Position numbers and translations under genes: made by a program. Positions 49,263 to 59,091 of a stretch of 64,000 bases of DNA are shown piece by piece (the first letter of the stretch is position 1; each line of letters starts with the position of its first letter). The stretch is from Rhizobiales bacterium 62-17 (GTDB lineage Bacteria > Pseudomonadota > Alphaproteobacteria > Rhizobiales > Beijerinckiaceae), in contig MKVW01000009.1 of assembly GCA_001898965.1 (NCBI GenBank), forward strand, positions 1,300,177 to 1,364,176, written 5' to 3'. The notes beneath the pieces are model-generated. The model was not told where the DNA came from, searched no databases, and was given only the letters and a program-made list of their open reading frames with translations.

Positions 49263-52200
49263 GGCAACCGTCCGGCGGCTTTCAGCTCGCGCAGCGCCTG
49301 GGCATCGCGCGGCGTCACGCCCGGATAGTCGGCTTCAGCGGCTGCCGGGTCGAAATATTTCCACGAGCGGGCGCATTTGATGCCCGAGGCCGGTGCCGAA
49401 GTCACGGCCACGCCCTTCACGTCGTCGGCGCGGAAAGCGTCCGCCGGACCTTCGCCCAGTTTCACGACGATGCCGGAGGTGATGCAGACTTCGGCGAAAT
49501 CGACGCTCATCACCGCGTCATAAACCGCCTGGTCGGCGATATAAACAACCGGGCAGGCTTCCAGCGACGAGCCGATGCGCTTTTGCGCCCGCTCGATCTC
49601 GAGCGCGCCGGTGACCACCCGGCGGACAGTGCGGATGGTGCGCCATTTCTGCGCCAAAGCCTCGTCGCGCCACGCCGCCGGCGTGTCGGGGAAGGCTTGC
49701 AGATGCACCGAACCGTCCTGCGAGGGATAACGCGACAGCCAGGCTTCCTCGCAGGTGAAGGCGAGGATCGGCGCGAACCATGTCGTCACGCGCTTGAAGA
49801 TTTCGTCGATCACGGTGAGCGCCGCCTTGCGGGTGCGGCTCGACAGCGGATCGCAATAGAGCGCGTCCTTGCGCACGTCGAAATAGAAGGCCGACAGGTC
49901 GCTGGTCATGAAGGCGGAGAGCGCCGCGATCACTTTCTTGTAGTCGAACTTCTGATAGGCGTCGCGCACCTCGCCATCGAGTTCGGCGAGGCGATGCAGC
50001 ATCAGCCGTTCAAGCTCCGGCATGTCGGCTGGCTTGACGCGATCGGCTTCGCTGAACGGCGCCAGCGAGCCCAGCATCCAGCGGATGGTGTTGCGCAGCT
50101 TGCGATAGGTTTCGACGAAGGTGGTCAGGATATTCTTGCCGATGCGCAGATCGTCCGAATAGTCGGACGCCGCCACCCACAGGCGCAGGATGTCGGCGCC
50201 CGAATCCTTGATCACCGTCTGCGGCGCCACCACATTGCCGAGCGACTTCGACATCTTGCGGCCGTTCTCGTCGAGCACGAAGCCGTGCGTCAGCACCACG
50301 TCATAGGGCGCATGGCCGCGCGTGCCGCAGCTCTCGAGCAATGACGAGTGGAACCAGCCGCGATGCTGGTCGGAGCCCTCCAGATACATCACCTCGTCGG
50401 GGCCACCATCGCGCACGCGCTTGATGCCGGCAAGGCCGGGGAAGTGCACGGGATCTTCGAGCGTGAACGCGTGGGTCGATCCGGAATCGAACCAGACGTC
50501 GAGCACGTCGTCGATCTTGTCGTAATCGTTGGCGTTGTAGTCGGATCCAAGAAAACGCTGCTTGGCATCGACGGCGAACCAGGCATCGGCACCTTCTTTC
50601 TCGAAGGCATCGGCGATGCGCTTGTTCACCGTCTCGTCGACCAAAGGCTCATGCGTGCCCTTCTTGACGAAGACGGCGATCGGTACGCCCCAGGCGCGTT
50701 GCCGCGACACCACCCAATCGGGCCGGTTGGCGATCATGCCGTTGATACGGTTTTCGCCCGCCGCCGGCACCCAGCGCGTGTCCTGGATCGCCTGCAAAGC
50801 GATGTCGCGCAAGGTCGCGCCATTGCTCGGCTCCTGGCTCGCAAAGGGCTTATCCATGGCGATGAACCATTGCGGTGTATTGCGGAAGATCACCGGCTTC
50901 TTCGAGCGCCAGGAATGCGGATATTGATGCTTCAGCTTGCCGCGTGCGATGAGGTGGCCGGCCGCGATCAGCGCTTGGATCACCGCATCGTTGGCATCGC
51001 CCTTCTTGCCCTTGTCGTCGATGACGCGCTTGCCCTCGAAGCCTGGCGCTTCCTTGGTGTAGAAGCCGTCGGGTCCCACCGTATAGGGGATGCGCGTGTC
51101 GATGCCGCGCTCGGCCAACTGCCGGCCATTGGCCATCCAGATGTCGAAATCTTCGCGGCCATGACCCGGCGCGGTGTGGACGAAGCCGGTACCCGTATCG
51201 TCGGTGACGTGATCGCCATCGAGCAGCGGCACCTCGAAACCATAGCCCGGCAGATGGCTGAGGGGATGGCCACACGCCGCGATGTCGGTTGGATCGACAT
51301 CGCGCACGCGCTCGAATTTTTCCACCCGCGCCGCCTGGAAGACGGCGGATGCCAGCCGATCGGCCAGCACATAGCTGTCGCCGGTCTTCGCCCAATTGTC
51401 CTCCGGCGCTTCGACGACGCGATAGAGGCCGTATTCGACCTTGTGCGAGAAGGCGACGGCGCGATTGCCCGGCAGGGTCCACGGCGTCGTCGTCCAGATG
51501 ACGACGGAGGCCGCCTGCAACTCCTCGTTGATCGCATCGACGCCGGCGATGTCCTCATCGCTCTCACCGGAATCGCGCATGGCGCGCTTGGCGGCGTCGC
51601 CGATGCCCTTGGCGAGCTTCTTCACGGGAAAAGCGACATAGACCGTGTCCGATGTCGTGTCTTCGTATTCGATCTCGGCTTCGGCCAGCGCCGTCTGTTC
51701 GACGACGCTCCACATCACCGGCTTGGAGCCGCGATAGAGCAGGCCGTTGGCGGCGAATTTCATGATCTCGCGGGCGATCTGCGCTTCCGCCGGAAAGCTC
51801 ATGGTCAGATAGGGATGCGCCCAATCGCCTTCGACGCCGAGGCGCTTGAATTCCTCGCGCTGGATCGACACCCAGTTTTCGGCATAGGCGCGGCATTCCT
51901 TGCGGAAGGCGATCATCGCCGCCGGGTCCGACCAATCGGGCTTCTGCTTGCCTTTGGCGCGGTAATTGTCTTCCTCGATCTTCCATTCGATCGGCAGGCC
52001 GTGGCAGTCCCAGCCCGGCACATAGTTTGAATCCTTGCCCAGCATCTGCTGGCTGCGCGTCACCAGGTCCTTGAGGATCTTGTTGAGCGCATGGCCGATG
52101 TGGATGTTGCCGTTGGCATAGGGCGGGCCATCGTGCAGCACGAATTTCGGCCGTCCGCGACCGGCCTCGCGCAGCTTGCGGTAGAGGTCGATCTTGGCCC

Positions 52201-52315
52201 AGCGGGCGAGGAGTTCCGGTTCCTTCTGCGGCAGGCCGGCGCGCATCGGAAAATCCGTCTGCGGCAGGAACAGGGTTTTGGAGTAATCGGGACCTTTTTC
52301 GGACGTATCGTTCAT
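49259..52315 (-). CDS. ileS: Isoleucyl-tRNA synthetase
   Basis: A 1018-residue class I aminoacyl-tRNA synthetase. The HIGH motif is in [11 protein letters not shown], the KMSKS motif is in [10 protein letters not shown], the editing CP1 domain lies between, and [12 protein letters not shown] marks the catalytic region. The C-terminal zinc-finger region keeps only one Cys ([11 protein letters not shown]), so the Zn site seen in E. coli IleS looks degenerate. It is longer than E. coli IleS (938). lspA overlaps its 3' end. Confidence 0.97.
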   Translation of the reverse strand: MNDTSEKGPDYSKTLFLPQTDFPMRAGLPQKEPELLARWAKIDLYRKLREAGRGRPKFVLHDGPPYANGNIHIGHALNKILKDLVTRSQQMLGKDSNYVPGWDCHGLPIEWKIEEDNYRAKGKQKPDWSDPAAMIAFRKECRAYAENWVSIQREEFKRLGVEGDWAHPYLTMSFPAEAQIAREIMKFAANGLLYRGSKPVMWSVVEQTALAEAEIEYEDTTSDTVYVAFPVKKLAKGIGDAAKRAMRDSGESDEDIAGVDAINEELQAASVVIWTTTPWTLPGNRAVAFSHKVEYGLYRVVEAPEDNWAKTGDSYVLADRLASAVFQAARVEKFERVRDVDPTDIAACGHPLSHLPGYGFEVPLLDGDHVTDDTGTGFVHTAPGHGREDFDIWMANGRQLAERGIDTRIPYTVGPDGFYTKEAPGFEGKRVIDDKGKKGDANDAVIQALIAAGHLIARGKLKHQYPHSWRSKKPVIFRNTPQWFIAMDKPFASQEPSNGATLRDIALQAIQDTRWVPAAGENRINGMIANRPDWVVSRQRAWGVPIAVFVKKGTHEPLVDETVNKRIADAFEKEGADAWFAVDAKQRFLGSDYNANDYDKIDDVLDVWFDSGSTHAFTLEDPVHFPGLAGIKRVRDGGPDEVMYLEGSDQHRGWFHSSLLESCGTRGHAPYDVVLTHGFVLDENGRKMSKSLGNVVAPQTVIKDSGADILRLWVAASDYSDDLRIGKNILTTFVETYRKLRNTIRWMLGSLAPFSEADRVKPADMPELERLMLHRLAELDGEVRDAYQKFDYKKVIAALSAFMTSDLSAFYFDVRKDALYCDPLSSRTRKAALTVIDEIFKRVTTWFAPILAFTCEEAWLSRYPSQDGSVHLQAFPDTPAAWRDEALAQKWRTIRTVRRVVTGALEIERAQKRIGSSLEACPVVYIADQAVYDAVMSVDFAEVCITSGIVVKLGEGPADAFRADDVKGVAVTSAPASGIKCARSWKYFDPAAAEADYPGVTPRDAQALRELKAAGRLP

Positions 52316-52571
52316 GGTTTCAGAGCCAATTCAGGCGTCGGCACCCTCGGGCGCCAAGAAATCGAAGGCAAATGTGCGGAAAGCCGCCAGCGAGGTACTT
52401 GCCGGCGCTTAAACCCGGCCCGCTCAGCGGCGTGCCGGGCCGATAATTCGCGATAGGGGGCGGAAGAAGCGCAAATGGAAATACATGGCAGGCGTTTTAG
52501 CACCGCTTCCCGGCGACGCAAGGAACCTGCGGCCAGGAAGCGAGAAAAGTCAGCGAGAAGCGCAGGCCAAT
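52316..52571. other. Intergenic region upstream of ileS
   Basis: These 256 bases hold the ileS promoter and leader. A GC-rich inverted repeat (CCCGGC near 52423 and GCCGGG near 52434) is visible but is not followed by T. I see no clear T-box or other leader element and no gene. Confidence 0.4.
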
Positions 52572-53222
52572 CTATTTTTTCAGAATGAATTTCGGCTCCT
52601 CGACCGTCATCGGCCGGCCAATTTTCGCGGCGAATTCGTCCGCCGCCTGGACGATCTCGGGCCAGGCTCCCGCGTGGTAGTCGTCGCCGATCAAAACCCC
52701 GCCCTCGGCCAGGATCGACCAATAATCCTCCAGATCGTTGCGCACCTCCCGATATTCATGGGCGGCGTCGATATGCACCAGGGTGGGGTGAATCTCCTGA
52801 TGCTGGAGAATTTTGCAGGCCGTCGACGAGGTCTGCGGCATCGGAATGACGTAGTCGGTCAGCCCCCGCGCCGCGACATTCGACAGAAACGTCTCGTATA
52901 AATTGGGTAGCCCCTGGGTTCTTTGAAACATATCCGGGTAATAAACCCAGTGTTCCAGCGAGCCGAGGAACGTATCGACCGACAAAACCACGCCGTCGAT
53001 GCCGTTTTTCTTGAGGTTTTCCGCGAGATTGATGGTCGATTGCCCCTTCCAGACGCCGACATCGACGATAATCGGTCGGGCGCCCTGACTGGCGAGGCGC
53101 GAGAGCGCCGGGTGGTCGCCGTTCCAGCCCTGAATGTCGTCTTCGGCCGGGCCGGGGACGAAACCGTCCCAAATGTTCCGGCCATAGAGCTTCTGCATCA
53201 ATTCCTGGCAAATCGCGGACAT
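52572..53222 (-). CDS. Class I SAM-dependent methyltransferase (Methyltransf_24 type)
   Basis: A 216-residue protein with a Rossmann-type methyltransferase core. The SAM loop is IVDVGVWKGQSTINLA, the acidic residue after beta-2 is in VLSVDTFLG, and LVHIDAAHEYREVRNDL plus GVLIGDDYHAG form the second half. It resembles TylF/cephalosporin-hydroxylase-like Methyltransf_24 proteins that modify glycans and secondary metabolites. It lies between ribF and ileS on the same strand, with 43 bases to ribF; it is not a usual member of this group. Confidence 0.87.
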   Translation of the reverse strand: MSAICQELMQKLYGRNIWDGFVPGPAEDDIQGWNGDHPALSRLASQGARPIIVDVGVWKGQSTINLAENLKKNGIDGVVLSVDTFLGSLEHWVYYPDMFQRTQGLPNLYETFLSNVAARGLTDYVIPMPQTSSTACKILQHQEIHPTLVHIDAAHEYREVRNDLEDYWSILAEGGVLIGDDYHAGAWPEIVQAADEFAAKIGRPMTVEEPKFILKK

Positions 53223-53265
53223 GGAGCCTCCTGTTTGGGGGTCAACCGCCCAAGGCTCACATGGT

Positions 53266-54225
53266 TCAGGAAACCTGCAAAATCGCCCGCGCCTGCGCCT
53301 CGTCCTGACGCATCTGCACCATGAGGGGATCGAGGCCGTCGAATTTCAGCTCCGGCCGCAGCCAGGCGACGAAAGTGACTTCGACGGTCTTGCCGTAGAG
53401 ATCGCCGGAGAAATCGAAAACGAAAACTTCGAGCAGGGGGGCGCCATTGTCGACGGTCGGGCGCCGGCCATAGCTGGCGACGCCATTATAGGTGCGCCCG
53501 TCCACGCTCAGGCGCACCGCATAGATGCCGTGCGCGACATGCATCGAGGGGTCAAGCTCGAGATTGGCGGTGGGAAAGCCCAAGGTGCGGCCGAGCGCTT
53601 GGCCGTGAATCACTTCGCCGACGACGAAGAAATCATGGCCGAGCAGCCGGCCGGCGAGCGTCATATCGCCTTCGGCCAGAGCCTTGCGCACGGCGCTCGA
53701 ATGCACCGCGTCGAGCGAGCCGTTGGCGTCGGCCGCCACTTTGGCGACGATATGGACGCTAAGCCCATGGCGCTGGCCGATGTCTTTCAGGGCCTCAGGC
53801 GTGCCCTGGCGGCCCTTGCCGAAATGATAATCGTAGCCGGCGACGATGCCAGACGCGCCAAGCCGCTTCACCAGAACTTGCGCGACGAAGGTTTCCGCAT
53901 CGAGCTTGGCGATCTCGGCGTTGAAATTCAGCACCACGACGCCGTCGATGCTGAGCCGTTCCAGTGCACGCGCCTGCGCCTGCGGCGGGGTGATGCGCTC
54001 GACCACCCGCTTGCCAGCCAGGAAATCGGCCGGATGCGGCTCGAAGGTCAGCACCGCGCAAGGCTTGCCGAGCTGGCGGGCCAAGGCCAGGGCCTCGCCG
54101 ATCACCGCCTTGTGGCCGCGATGCACGCCATCGAAATTGCCGAGCGCATAGACGGCCCCCCGCAGCCCGGTCGGGGGCACCTGCGGGTCGTGGACAATCT
54201 GGAACGTATGGGCGGCGGCGGTCAT
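53266..54225 (-). CDS. ribF: Bifunctional riboflavin kinase / FMN adenylyltransferase
   Basis: A 319-residue enzyme converting riboflavin to FMN and FAD. The N-terminal adenylyltransferase has GNFDGVHRGHKAVIGEAL and a LSIDGVVVLNFNAEIA-type segment; the C-terminal kinase has LGFPTANLELDP and VFDFSGDLYGKTVEVTF. Length and layout match the family. It is the promoter-proximal gene of a run leading to ileS, with a family-3 element ending 34 bases upstream of its ATG. Confidence 0.96.
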   Translation of the reverse strand: MTAAAHTFQIVHDPQVPPTGLRGAVYALGNFDGVHRGHKAVIGEALALARQLGKPCAVLTFEPHPADFLAGKRVVERITPPQAQARALERLSIDGVVVLNFNAEIAKLDAETFVAQVLVKRLGASGIVAGYDYHFGKGRQGTPEALKDIGQRHGLSVHIVAKVAADANGSLDAVHSSAVRKALAEGDMTLAGRLLGHDFFVVGEVIHGQALGRTLGFPTANLELDPSMHVAHGIYAVRLSVDGRTYNGVASYGRRPTVDNGAPLLEVFVFDFSGDLYGKTVEVTFVAWLRPELKFDGLDPLMVQMRQDEAQARAILQVS

Positions 54226-54258
54226 GAAATCCGGAAAAAGCGGCCGATTGGCTGGACG

Positions 54259-54362
54259 ATAGCGTTTTGCAGTTTGACGCCTTCGTCAAACGCCACAAAG
54301 ACGCGTCAAAACAAAAATTCCAGGCAAAATCGCGTTTCCAGCGAAATGCGGTTTTGCCTAGG
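54259..54362 (-). repeat. Palindromic element, family 3, copy C
   Basis: On the minus strand a 5' hairpin (CCTAGGCAAAACCGCATTTC and its complement around GCTGG) is followed by TTTTGACGCGTCTTTGTGGC and the tail CAAACTGCAAAACGCTAT. It ends 34 bases upstream of ribF and is in the same orientation. Agreement with copy A is nearly complete over the last 60 bases. Confidence 0.87.
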
Positions 54363-54513
54363 GGCGCGAAACACCACGGGGGAGGCCGCGCGTCAATACG
54401 CAAAGCGCGGGCGAATGCACGGGTCTGTCACTGTCGCCATATTGCGGCTATCGCAACGGGGTGAGAAAAGGCGGGCGCGCCGGCAGACCGCCCGGCTTAA
54501 GGATACGAATCTC

Positions 54514-55956
54514 ATGACCGCCGCCGCTGTTGCCGCCGATCCGCTGTTGTCCCGCCTGGCCGCCATCGTCGGCGAGCGCCACGTGCTGCGTGAAGCAAGC
54601 GACATGGCCGCTTATCTGGCGGAGCCGCGCGATCTCTTTCACGGGCAGGCGCGCTGCGTCGTCCGCCCCGGCTCGACCGCGGAAGTCGCCGCCATTTTGA
54701 AGCTCTGCGCCGAAACTGACACGCCGGTCGTGCCCCAGGGCGGCAATACCGGCCTGGTCGGCGGCCAGATTCCGGGTCAAGCGGTACCCGGCAAAGAAGC
54801 CCGCAAGGACGAAGTGGTTCTGTCCTTGAAGCGCATGGACAAGGTGCGCGAGACCGATCAGGCCTCCATGACCATGACGGTGGAAGCGGGCCTGACGCTG
54901 CTTGCCGTGCAGGAAGCGGCGGAGAAGGCCGGCGCTCTGTTTCCGCTGTCGCTGGCGGCGGAAGGCTCCTGCACCATCGGCGGCAATCTCTCCACCAATG
55001 CCGGCGGCACGGCGGTGCTCGCCTATGGCAATGCGCGCGATCTCGTCACCGGCCTCGAAGTCGTACTCGCCGATGGCCGCGTGCTGTCCAATCTGTCGAA
55101 GCTGAAGAAGGACAACACCGGCTACGACCTGAAACATCTGTTCATGGGATCGGAAGGTACGCTCGGCATCATCACCGCCGCGGTGGTGAAGCTCTATCCG
55201 CGCCCCAGAGAAATGCACACGGCCTTCATCGGCCTGAACTCGCCGCACGAAGCGCTGAAACTGCTCAATCTCGCCCAGTCGCTTGCCGGCGCCGATGTGA
55301 AGACGTTTGAACTCATGTCGCGCTTCTGCCTCGACATCGTCGTCAATCATGGTGAAGGCACGCGCGATCCGCTGGCCGGCAAGCATGCTTGGTATGTGCT
55401 GCTGGAATTGGGTTCCCAGATCGAAGGCGGCGAAGCCGCTTTGATGAACGTGCTCGAACAGGGCATGGAGCAGGGGCTGATCGAAGACGCCGTGGTGGCC
55501 GCCTCCCTCGATCAGCGCGCCGATTTCTGGAAGCTGCGCGAACTGCTCTCCGAACTGCAGAAGTTCGAAGGCGGCTCGATCAAGCACGACGTTTCCGTGC
55601 CGGTGGCGAAAGTGCCGCAATTCATCGACGAAGCCGGCCCTGCGGTGGAAGCCTTTATGCCCGGCGCCCGCCCGGTGCCCTTCGGCCATCTCGGCGACGG
55701 CAACATCCACTATAACGTCACCCAGCCCGTGGGCATGGACAAACAGGCCTATCTCGACCGCTGGTACGAGATGAACGCGGTGGTGCACGGCATCGTCACG
55801 CGCTTGAACGGCTCGATCTCGGCCGAACACGGCATCGGCACCCTGAAGCGCGATCTCCTGCCGACGGTGAAAGACCCGGTGGCGCTGGAGGTGATGCGCA
55901 CGTTGAAAAAGGCGCTGGACCCGCAAGGGATATTGAACCCGGGCAAGGTGCTTTAA
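54514..55956 (+). CDS. FAD-linked oxidase (D-lactate/D-2-hydroxyglutarate dehydrogenase type)
   Basis: A 480-residue flavoenzyme of the vanillyl-alcohol-oxidase/GlcD family. The FAD-binding PP-loop region reads VVRPGSTAEVAAILKLC and VPQGGNTGLVGGQ, with GSEGTLGIITAAVVKLYP next. The C-terminal half has the substrate-domain motif HLGDGNIHYN and the closing SAEHGIGTLKRD. It oxidises D-2-hydroxyacids with transfer of electrons to quinone or cytochrome c. AAGGA precedes the ATG at 54514. It has no obvious operon partner. Confidence 0.93.
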   Translation: MTAAAVAADPLLSRLAAIVGERHVLREASDMAAYLAEPRDLFHGQARCVVRPGSTAEVAAILKLCAETDTPVVPQGGNTGLVGGQIPGQAVPGKEARKDEVVLSLKRMDKVRETDQASMTMTVEAGLTLLAVQEAAEKAGALFPLSLAAEGSCTIGGNLSTNAGGTAVLAYGNARDLVTGLEVVLADGRVLSNLSKLKKDNTGYDLKHLFMGSEGTLGIITAAVVKLYPRPREMHTAFIGLNSPHEALKLLNLAQSLAGADVKTFELMSRFCLDIVVNHGEGTRDPLAGKHAWYVLLELGSQIEGGEAALMNVLEQGMEQGLIEDAVVAASLDQRADFWKLRELLSELQKFEGGSIKHDVSVPVAKVPQFIDEAGPAVEAFMPGARPVPFGHLGDGNIHYNVTQPVGMDKQAYLDRWYEMNAVVHGIVTRLNGSISAEHGIGTLKRDLLPTVKDPVALEVMRTLKKALDPQGILNPGKVL

Positions 55957-55961
55957 CGTCG

Positions 55962-56354
55962 CTACCTCACGAACAGCCAGATCGCCATCAGCGACGCTAC
56001 CAGGGTCACCAGCATCGTGCCGCCGGCGCCGATCAGGCGGCACGTGCTGCGCATCGATTCCGGCTTCAGCCCGAAGGGATGAATGACCCGCGCGATCACC
56101 AGGATTATCCCGAGGACGTGCACCCACAGATGTGGCGCGCCGTTGGTTTCGATGATCGCCAGCAGCACGAGCGCGAGCGGCACGTTCTCGATGAAGTTCA
56201 TGTGCCTGCGGTCGGCGATAAGAAGCGCGCGATCTTGGCCGGCATTGCCGAGAGAAACGCCCGTCTGGCCGCGCAGGCGCCCGACATTGGCGATGAGAGC
56301 CAGCATGATCAGGCCGAGAAGGCCGGCATAGAAGCCGGTGATATACATGCCCAT
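55962..56354 (-). CDS. MAPEG-family membrane protein
   Basis: A 130-residue membrane protein with four hydrophobic helices. Typical MAPEG features are GLLGLIMLALIANVGRLR, then NAGQDRALLIADRRHMNFIENVPLALVLL, with the conserved Arg/Glu/Asn of the helix-2 region. MAPEG proteins include glutathione transferases and eicosanoid enzymes; bacterial members are mostly unassigned. It converges on the FAD-oxidase gene. Confidence 0.88.
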   Translation of the reverse strand: MGMYITGFYAGLLGLIMLALIANVGRLRGQTGVSLGNAGQDRALLIADRRHMNFIENVPLALVLLAIIETNGAPHLWVHVLGIILVIARVIHPFGLKPESMRSTCRLIGAGGTMLVTLVASLMAIWLFVR

Positions 56355-56572
56355 GATGAACTCCCCTGCTGGACCGATATGGTTACTGCGACCTTAATCA
56401 TTTTGCTTCGATTTGAAACAGGGCGCCGCGCGGCCCAGTAATAAGCCGGCAAGCCTAATGAGTGATAACTTTTTGAAGCCGCCGCGGCATTGCGGGTCCA
56501 AATCGCTCTCGCGGCAGAATCACTGTTTTTCGCGCCATTCTTTTCGGCGCGCCGTGGTCACGCAGGGTGCGT

Positions 56573-57793
56573 ATGGGCCGTTCGCGTTTCGGTTGGGCGT
56601 TGGGTGCAATGGCGCCGTGGTGCCTCGGGCTGGTGCTCGCGGTGACGGTGGCGGCCGACGCTGGGCAGGATGCCTCCATCGGCTCGTCGCTCGCGCCGAT
56701 GACCGCTTTTCAGCGCGCCAATGCCGGCGATCTCATTCTGCCGAGCGGTTCCAGCCTGCGCAATTCGATCGCTCTGCCGCGTGTCTATGCGGCGTCGCTG
56801 GTGCGCGAGGCGAGCCTCACCGTCGGCGACAAGGAAGATCTGATCGCCAGCGATGAGATCGAACCGCGCAAGGTGCTCAAGCGCCACGCGACCCAATTCC
56901 CCACGCCCGATCGCAGCCGCAAGGGCGATCCGGTCGTCGGCCTGCGCCCCTCTTTCGATGCCAAACTGCGCAAGCCGGGCGATACGGCGAATTTCATCGC
57001 GCGCAGCCAGATTTCGGGCGACAGCTATCTCGCCTTCGACGGTTTCGAACAGCCGGAAGACGGCCTTGGCGTCGGCGCAGTGCTCGCCGCGCCGCTCGGC
57101 AGCAACAGTCCGCAAAATCGCGATCATGGTCCCGATGGCGCTTCGCCGACCCATGCGGTTTTGCGTACCTTGCTGCAGCCGGAAGCCGCGCCGCTGCATC
57201 TCGATGGTTCGACGCCCTCGCCCCGCCGCGCCGTGATGCTGAGTTCGACCACGCCGCTGCCCTCGGGCGCGCAGGTCGAAGTCGTCTATGTGCCGATCGG
57301 CGCGCCGGTCGCCGAAAAGGGCGGTATGACCGTGATCGCCCGCAACGAACGCCCCGATTATGCCGCCATCATCGAACAGGCGCGCACCGAGAAGGAACAG
57401 CGCTGCCTCGCCGAAGCGGTTTATTTCGAAGCGCGCAGCGAACCGGAAGAAGGCCAGGCCGCCGTCGCGCAAGTGGTGTTGAACCGCGCCGTCAGTGGTC
57501 TCTATCCCGCTTCTGTCTGCGGCGTCGTCTTCCAGAACCGCCATCGCTACAAGGCGTGCCAGTTCTCCTTCGCCTGCGAAGGCAAGTCCTTGCGCATCAC
57601 CGAACCGGAATCCTGGGCGACCGCGCAACGCATCGCCGAGGAAGTGCTCGACGGCAAGACCTGGCTCGCCGATGTCGGCGGCTCGACCCACTATCATGCC
57701 AATTACGTGCGCCCCGGCTGGTCACGCCGCCTGCTGCGCATGGATCGCATCGGCGCGCATATTTTCTACAAGCTGAAACCCGGCCAGACGTAG
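56573..57793 (+). CDS. SleB-type cell-wall hydrolase
   Basis: A 406-residue exported protein. The signal peptide (GALAPWCLGLV-like stretch, cleaved near AADA) is followed by 240 residues of variable, Pro/Ser-rich sequence. The C-terminal hydrolase_2 (SleB) domain, from about 275, reads CLAEAVYFEARSEPEEGQAAVAQVVLNRA, with CQFSFACEG and GGSTHYHANYVRP. It is predicted to cut peptidoglycan glycan strands (lytic transglycosylase-like). The start is the ATG at 56573; a GTG at 56567 is possible. Confidence 0.88.
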   Translation: MGRSRFGWALGAMAPWCLGLVLAVTVAADAGQDASIGSSLAPMTAFQRANAGDLILPSGSSLRNSIALPRVYAASLVREASLTVGDKEDLIASDEIEPRKVLKRHATQFPTPDRSRKGDPVVGLRPSFDAKLRKPGDTANFIARSQISGDSYLAFDGFEQPEDGLGVGAVLAAPLGSNSPQNRDHGPDGASPTHAVLRTLLQPEAAPLHLDGSTPSPRRAVMLSSTTPLPSGAQVEVVYVPIGAPVAEKGGMTVIARNERPDYAAIIEQARTEKEQRCLAEAVYFEARSEPEEGQAAVAQVVLNRAVSGLYPASVCGVVFQNRHRYKACQFSFACEGKSLRITEPESWATAQRIAEEVLDGKTWLADVGGSTHYHANYVRPGWSRRLLRMDRIGAHIFYKLKPGQT

Positions 57794-57797
57794 AAAC

Positions 57798-58298
57798 TTA
57801 AAACTCCAGATCGGCGCGCACCGCTTCAAAGCCGGCGCGCGCGCAGGCATCGTCCGCTTGCCCGCCTGGACCGCCGGAAACGCCGACCGCGCCGAGCAGA
57901 CTGCCGCCCGCTTCCACCGGCACACCGCCGCCGACCGGCAGGAAGCGCGCGATGGAGCGCAGGCCCGAGAGACCGCCGGAAGCCGTGGCCTCCGCCAATT
58001 GCAATGTGTCGAGACGGAAACTGATGGCGGTCCACGCCTTGTTGGCGGCGACATCGACCGTATGCGGCCCAGCGAGCCGATCGCGCAGCAGCACCTGCGT
58101 CACGCCGGCGCGATCGACCACGGCCACCGCCACCTGAAAGCCCTGTTTGCGACAGGCTTCGAGGGCTCCTTGCGCGATTTTCAACGCGCTTTCCGGTGTT
58201 AGTTGCTTGACGGTGAACGTCGCATCCTGCGCCGCCACCGGACCGGCGCAAAGCGACAGCAGACTGAAGCCCAGCAGCGCGCGACCCATCGATGTCAT
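57798..58298 (-). CDS. GlcG/HbpS-family heme-binding-like protein (DUF336), exported
   Basis: A 166-residue protein of the GlcG/HbpS fold. The signal peptide (GRALLGFSLLSLCAG) is cleaved near VAAQ. The family pattern is LTPESALKIAQGALEACRKQGFQVAVAVVDRAG, and the C-terminal GGVPVEAGGSLLGAVGVSGGPGGQADDACA. Family members bind heme, cobalamin or small acids; the role here is unknown. GGAGGG precedes the ATG at 58296-58298. It converges on the SleB-type gene. Confidence 0.9.
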   Translation of the reverse strand: MTSMGRALLGFSLLSLCAGPVAAQDATFTVKQLTPESALKIAQGALEACRKQGFQVAVAVVDRAGVTQVLLRDRLAGPHTVDVAANKAWTAISFRLDTLQLAEATASGGLSGLRSIARFLPVGGGVPVEAGGSLLGAVGVSGGPGGQADDACARAGFEAVRADLEF

Positions 58299-58365
58299 CT
58301 TTCCCTCCATCTCGATCCGCTGAGTTTTGCGGCGAACGCTTCGGAATTCAAGACGGCGTTTCGCC

Positions 58366-58992
58366 TCAACTGTTGGTGCGCAGGAAGAACAGGAAGATGG
58401 TCAGGCCATACATGATGTAATTGCCGATATTGGTGATCAACGTTTTCCAATTGGCCAATTTGTCGATCTGCTCGGAGAGTTTGTTGTTTGCGGCCTGCAG
58501 CGCGGTGAGCCGGCGGCCGGCCTCAATGGAAATCTCATTTTCCATGGCCTGGAGCTTCTGCACCGTTGCGGCATCTTCATAATCGGTGGCGGTGATCTTC
58601 TCGTAATCGCCCATTCGCGCCTGCCAATCGGCGGGATGGGTGATCGACACGATACGTCGCATCGAAGCCTGAGCGTTCAGCCGATACAGTTTATCGAGCA
58701 TATATTTGAGTTTGTCCTCACTGTTCGCCCCTGAAAGAACGATGAGGTTGGCGGCGCGCTGCAGCCGGTAAGCGTCAAAGTCGCGCGTGAAGTTTTCCAG
58801 CTTGCCGCTGCTGCTGGTGATCGCTTCACGGTCTTTATTGAGCTCCGCCACCCGATTGTCGATCGACACCGACATGGCGGTCGAGCCGATCGAGGTCAGG
58901 ATCGCCGGCGACAGGAAAAGAATGGCTTTGAAAGTGGTGGTGTTCCAGACGTATTTTTTCAGGAACTGAACGAGTTTAAGCGGCAACCGCAT
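58366..58992 (-). CDS. Membrane-anchored coiled-coil protein of unknown function
   Basis: A 208-residue protein with a hydrophobic segment near the N-terminus (TTTFKAILFLSPAILTSIG) and a second at the C-terminus (LITNIGNYIMYGLTIFLFFL). Between them is a mostly helical region with heptad-like patterns (VAELNKDREAITSSSGKLEN; RRLTALQAANNKLSEQIDKLANW). I recognise no family. Both ends in the membrane with a long helical domain between them suggests a scaffold or sensor, which is speculation. GGAG precedes the ATG at 58990-58992. Confidence 0.65.
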   Translation of the reverse strand: MRLPLKLVQFLKKYVWNTTTFKAILFLSPAILTSIGSTAMSVSIDNRVAELNKDREAITSSSGKLENFTRDFDAYRLQRAANLIVLSGANSEDKLKYMLDKLYRLNAQASMRRIVSITHPADWQARMGDYEKITATDYEDAATVQKLQAMENEISIEAGRRLTALQAANNKLSEQIDKLANWKTLITNIGNYIMYGLTIFLFFLRTNS

Positions 58993-59091
58993 GGGAGCTC
59001 CATCGTAAGGGGCTGATGCGATTGTGCGGTGTCCACAAGCGTCCCGCAAGCGACCAAGGGCTCGGCCTTGGCCGCAAGCGAGCGCAGGCCG

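Noticed and set aside
50348..52030. A 560-codon plus-strand open frame within ileS
   Set aside because: It lies antisense to the conserved synthetase domains and has no motif of its own.
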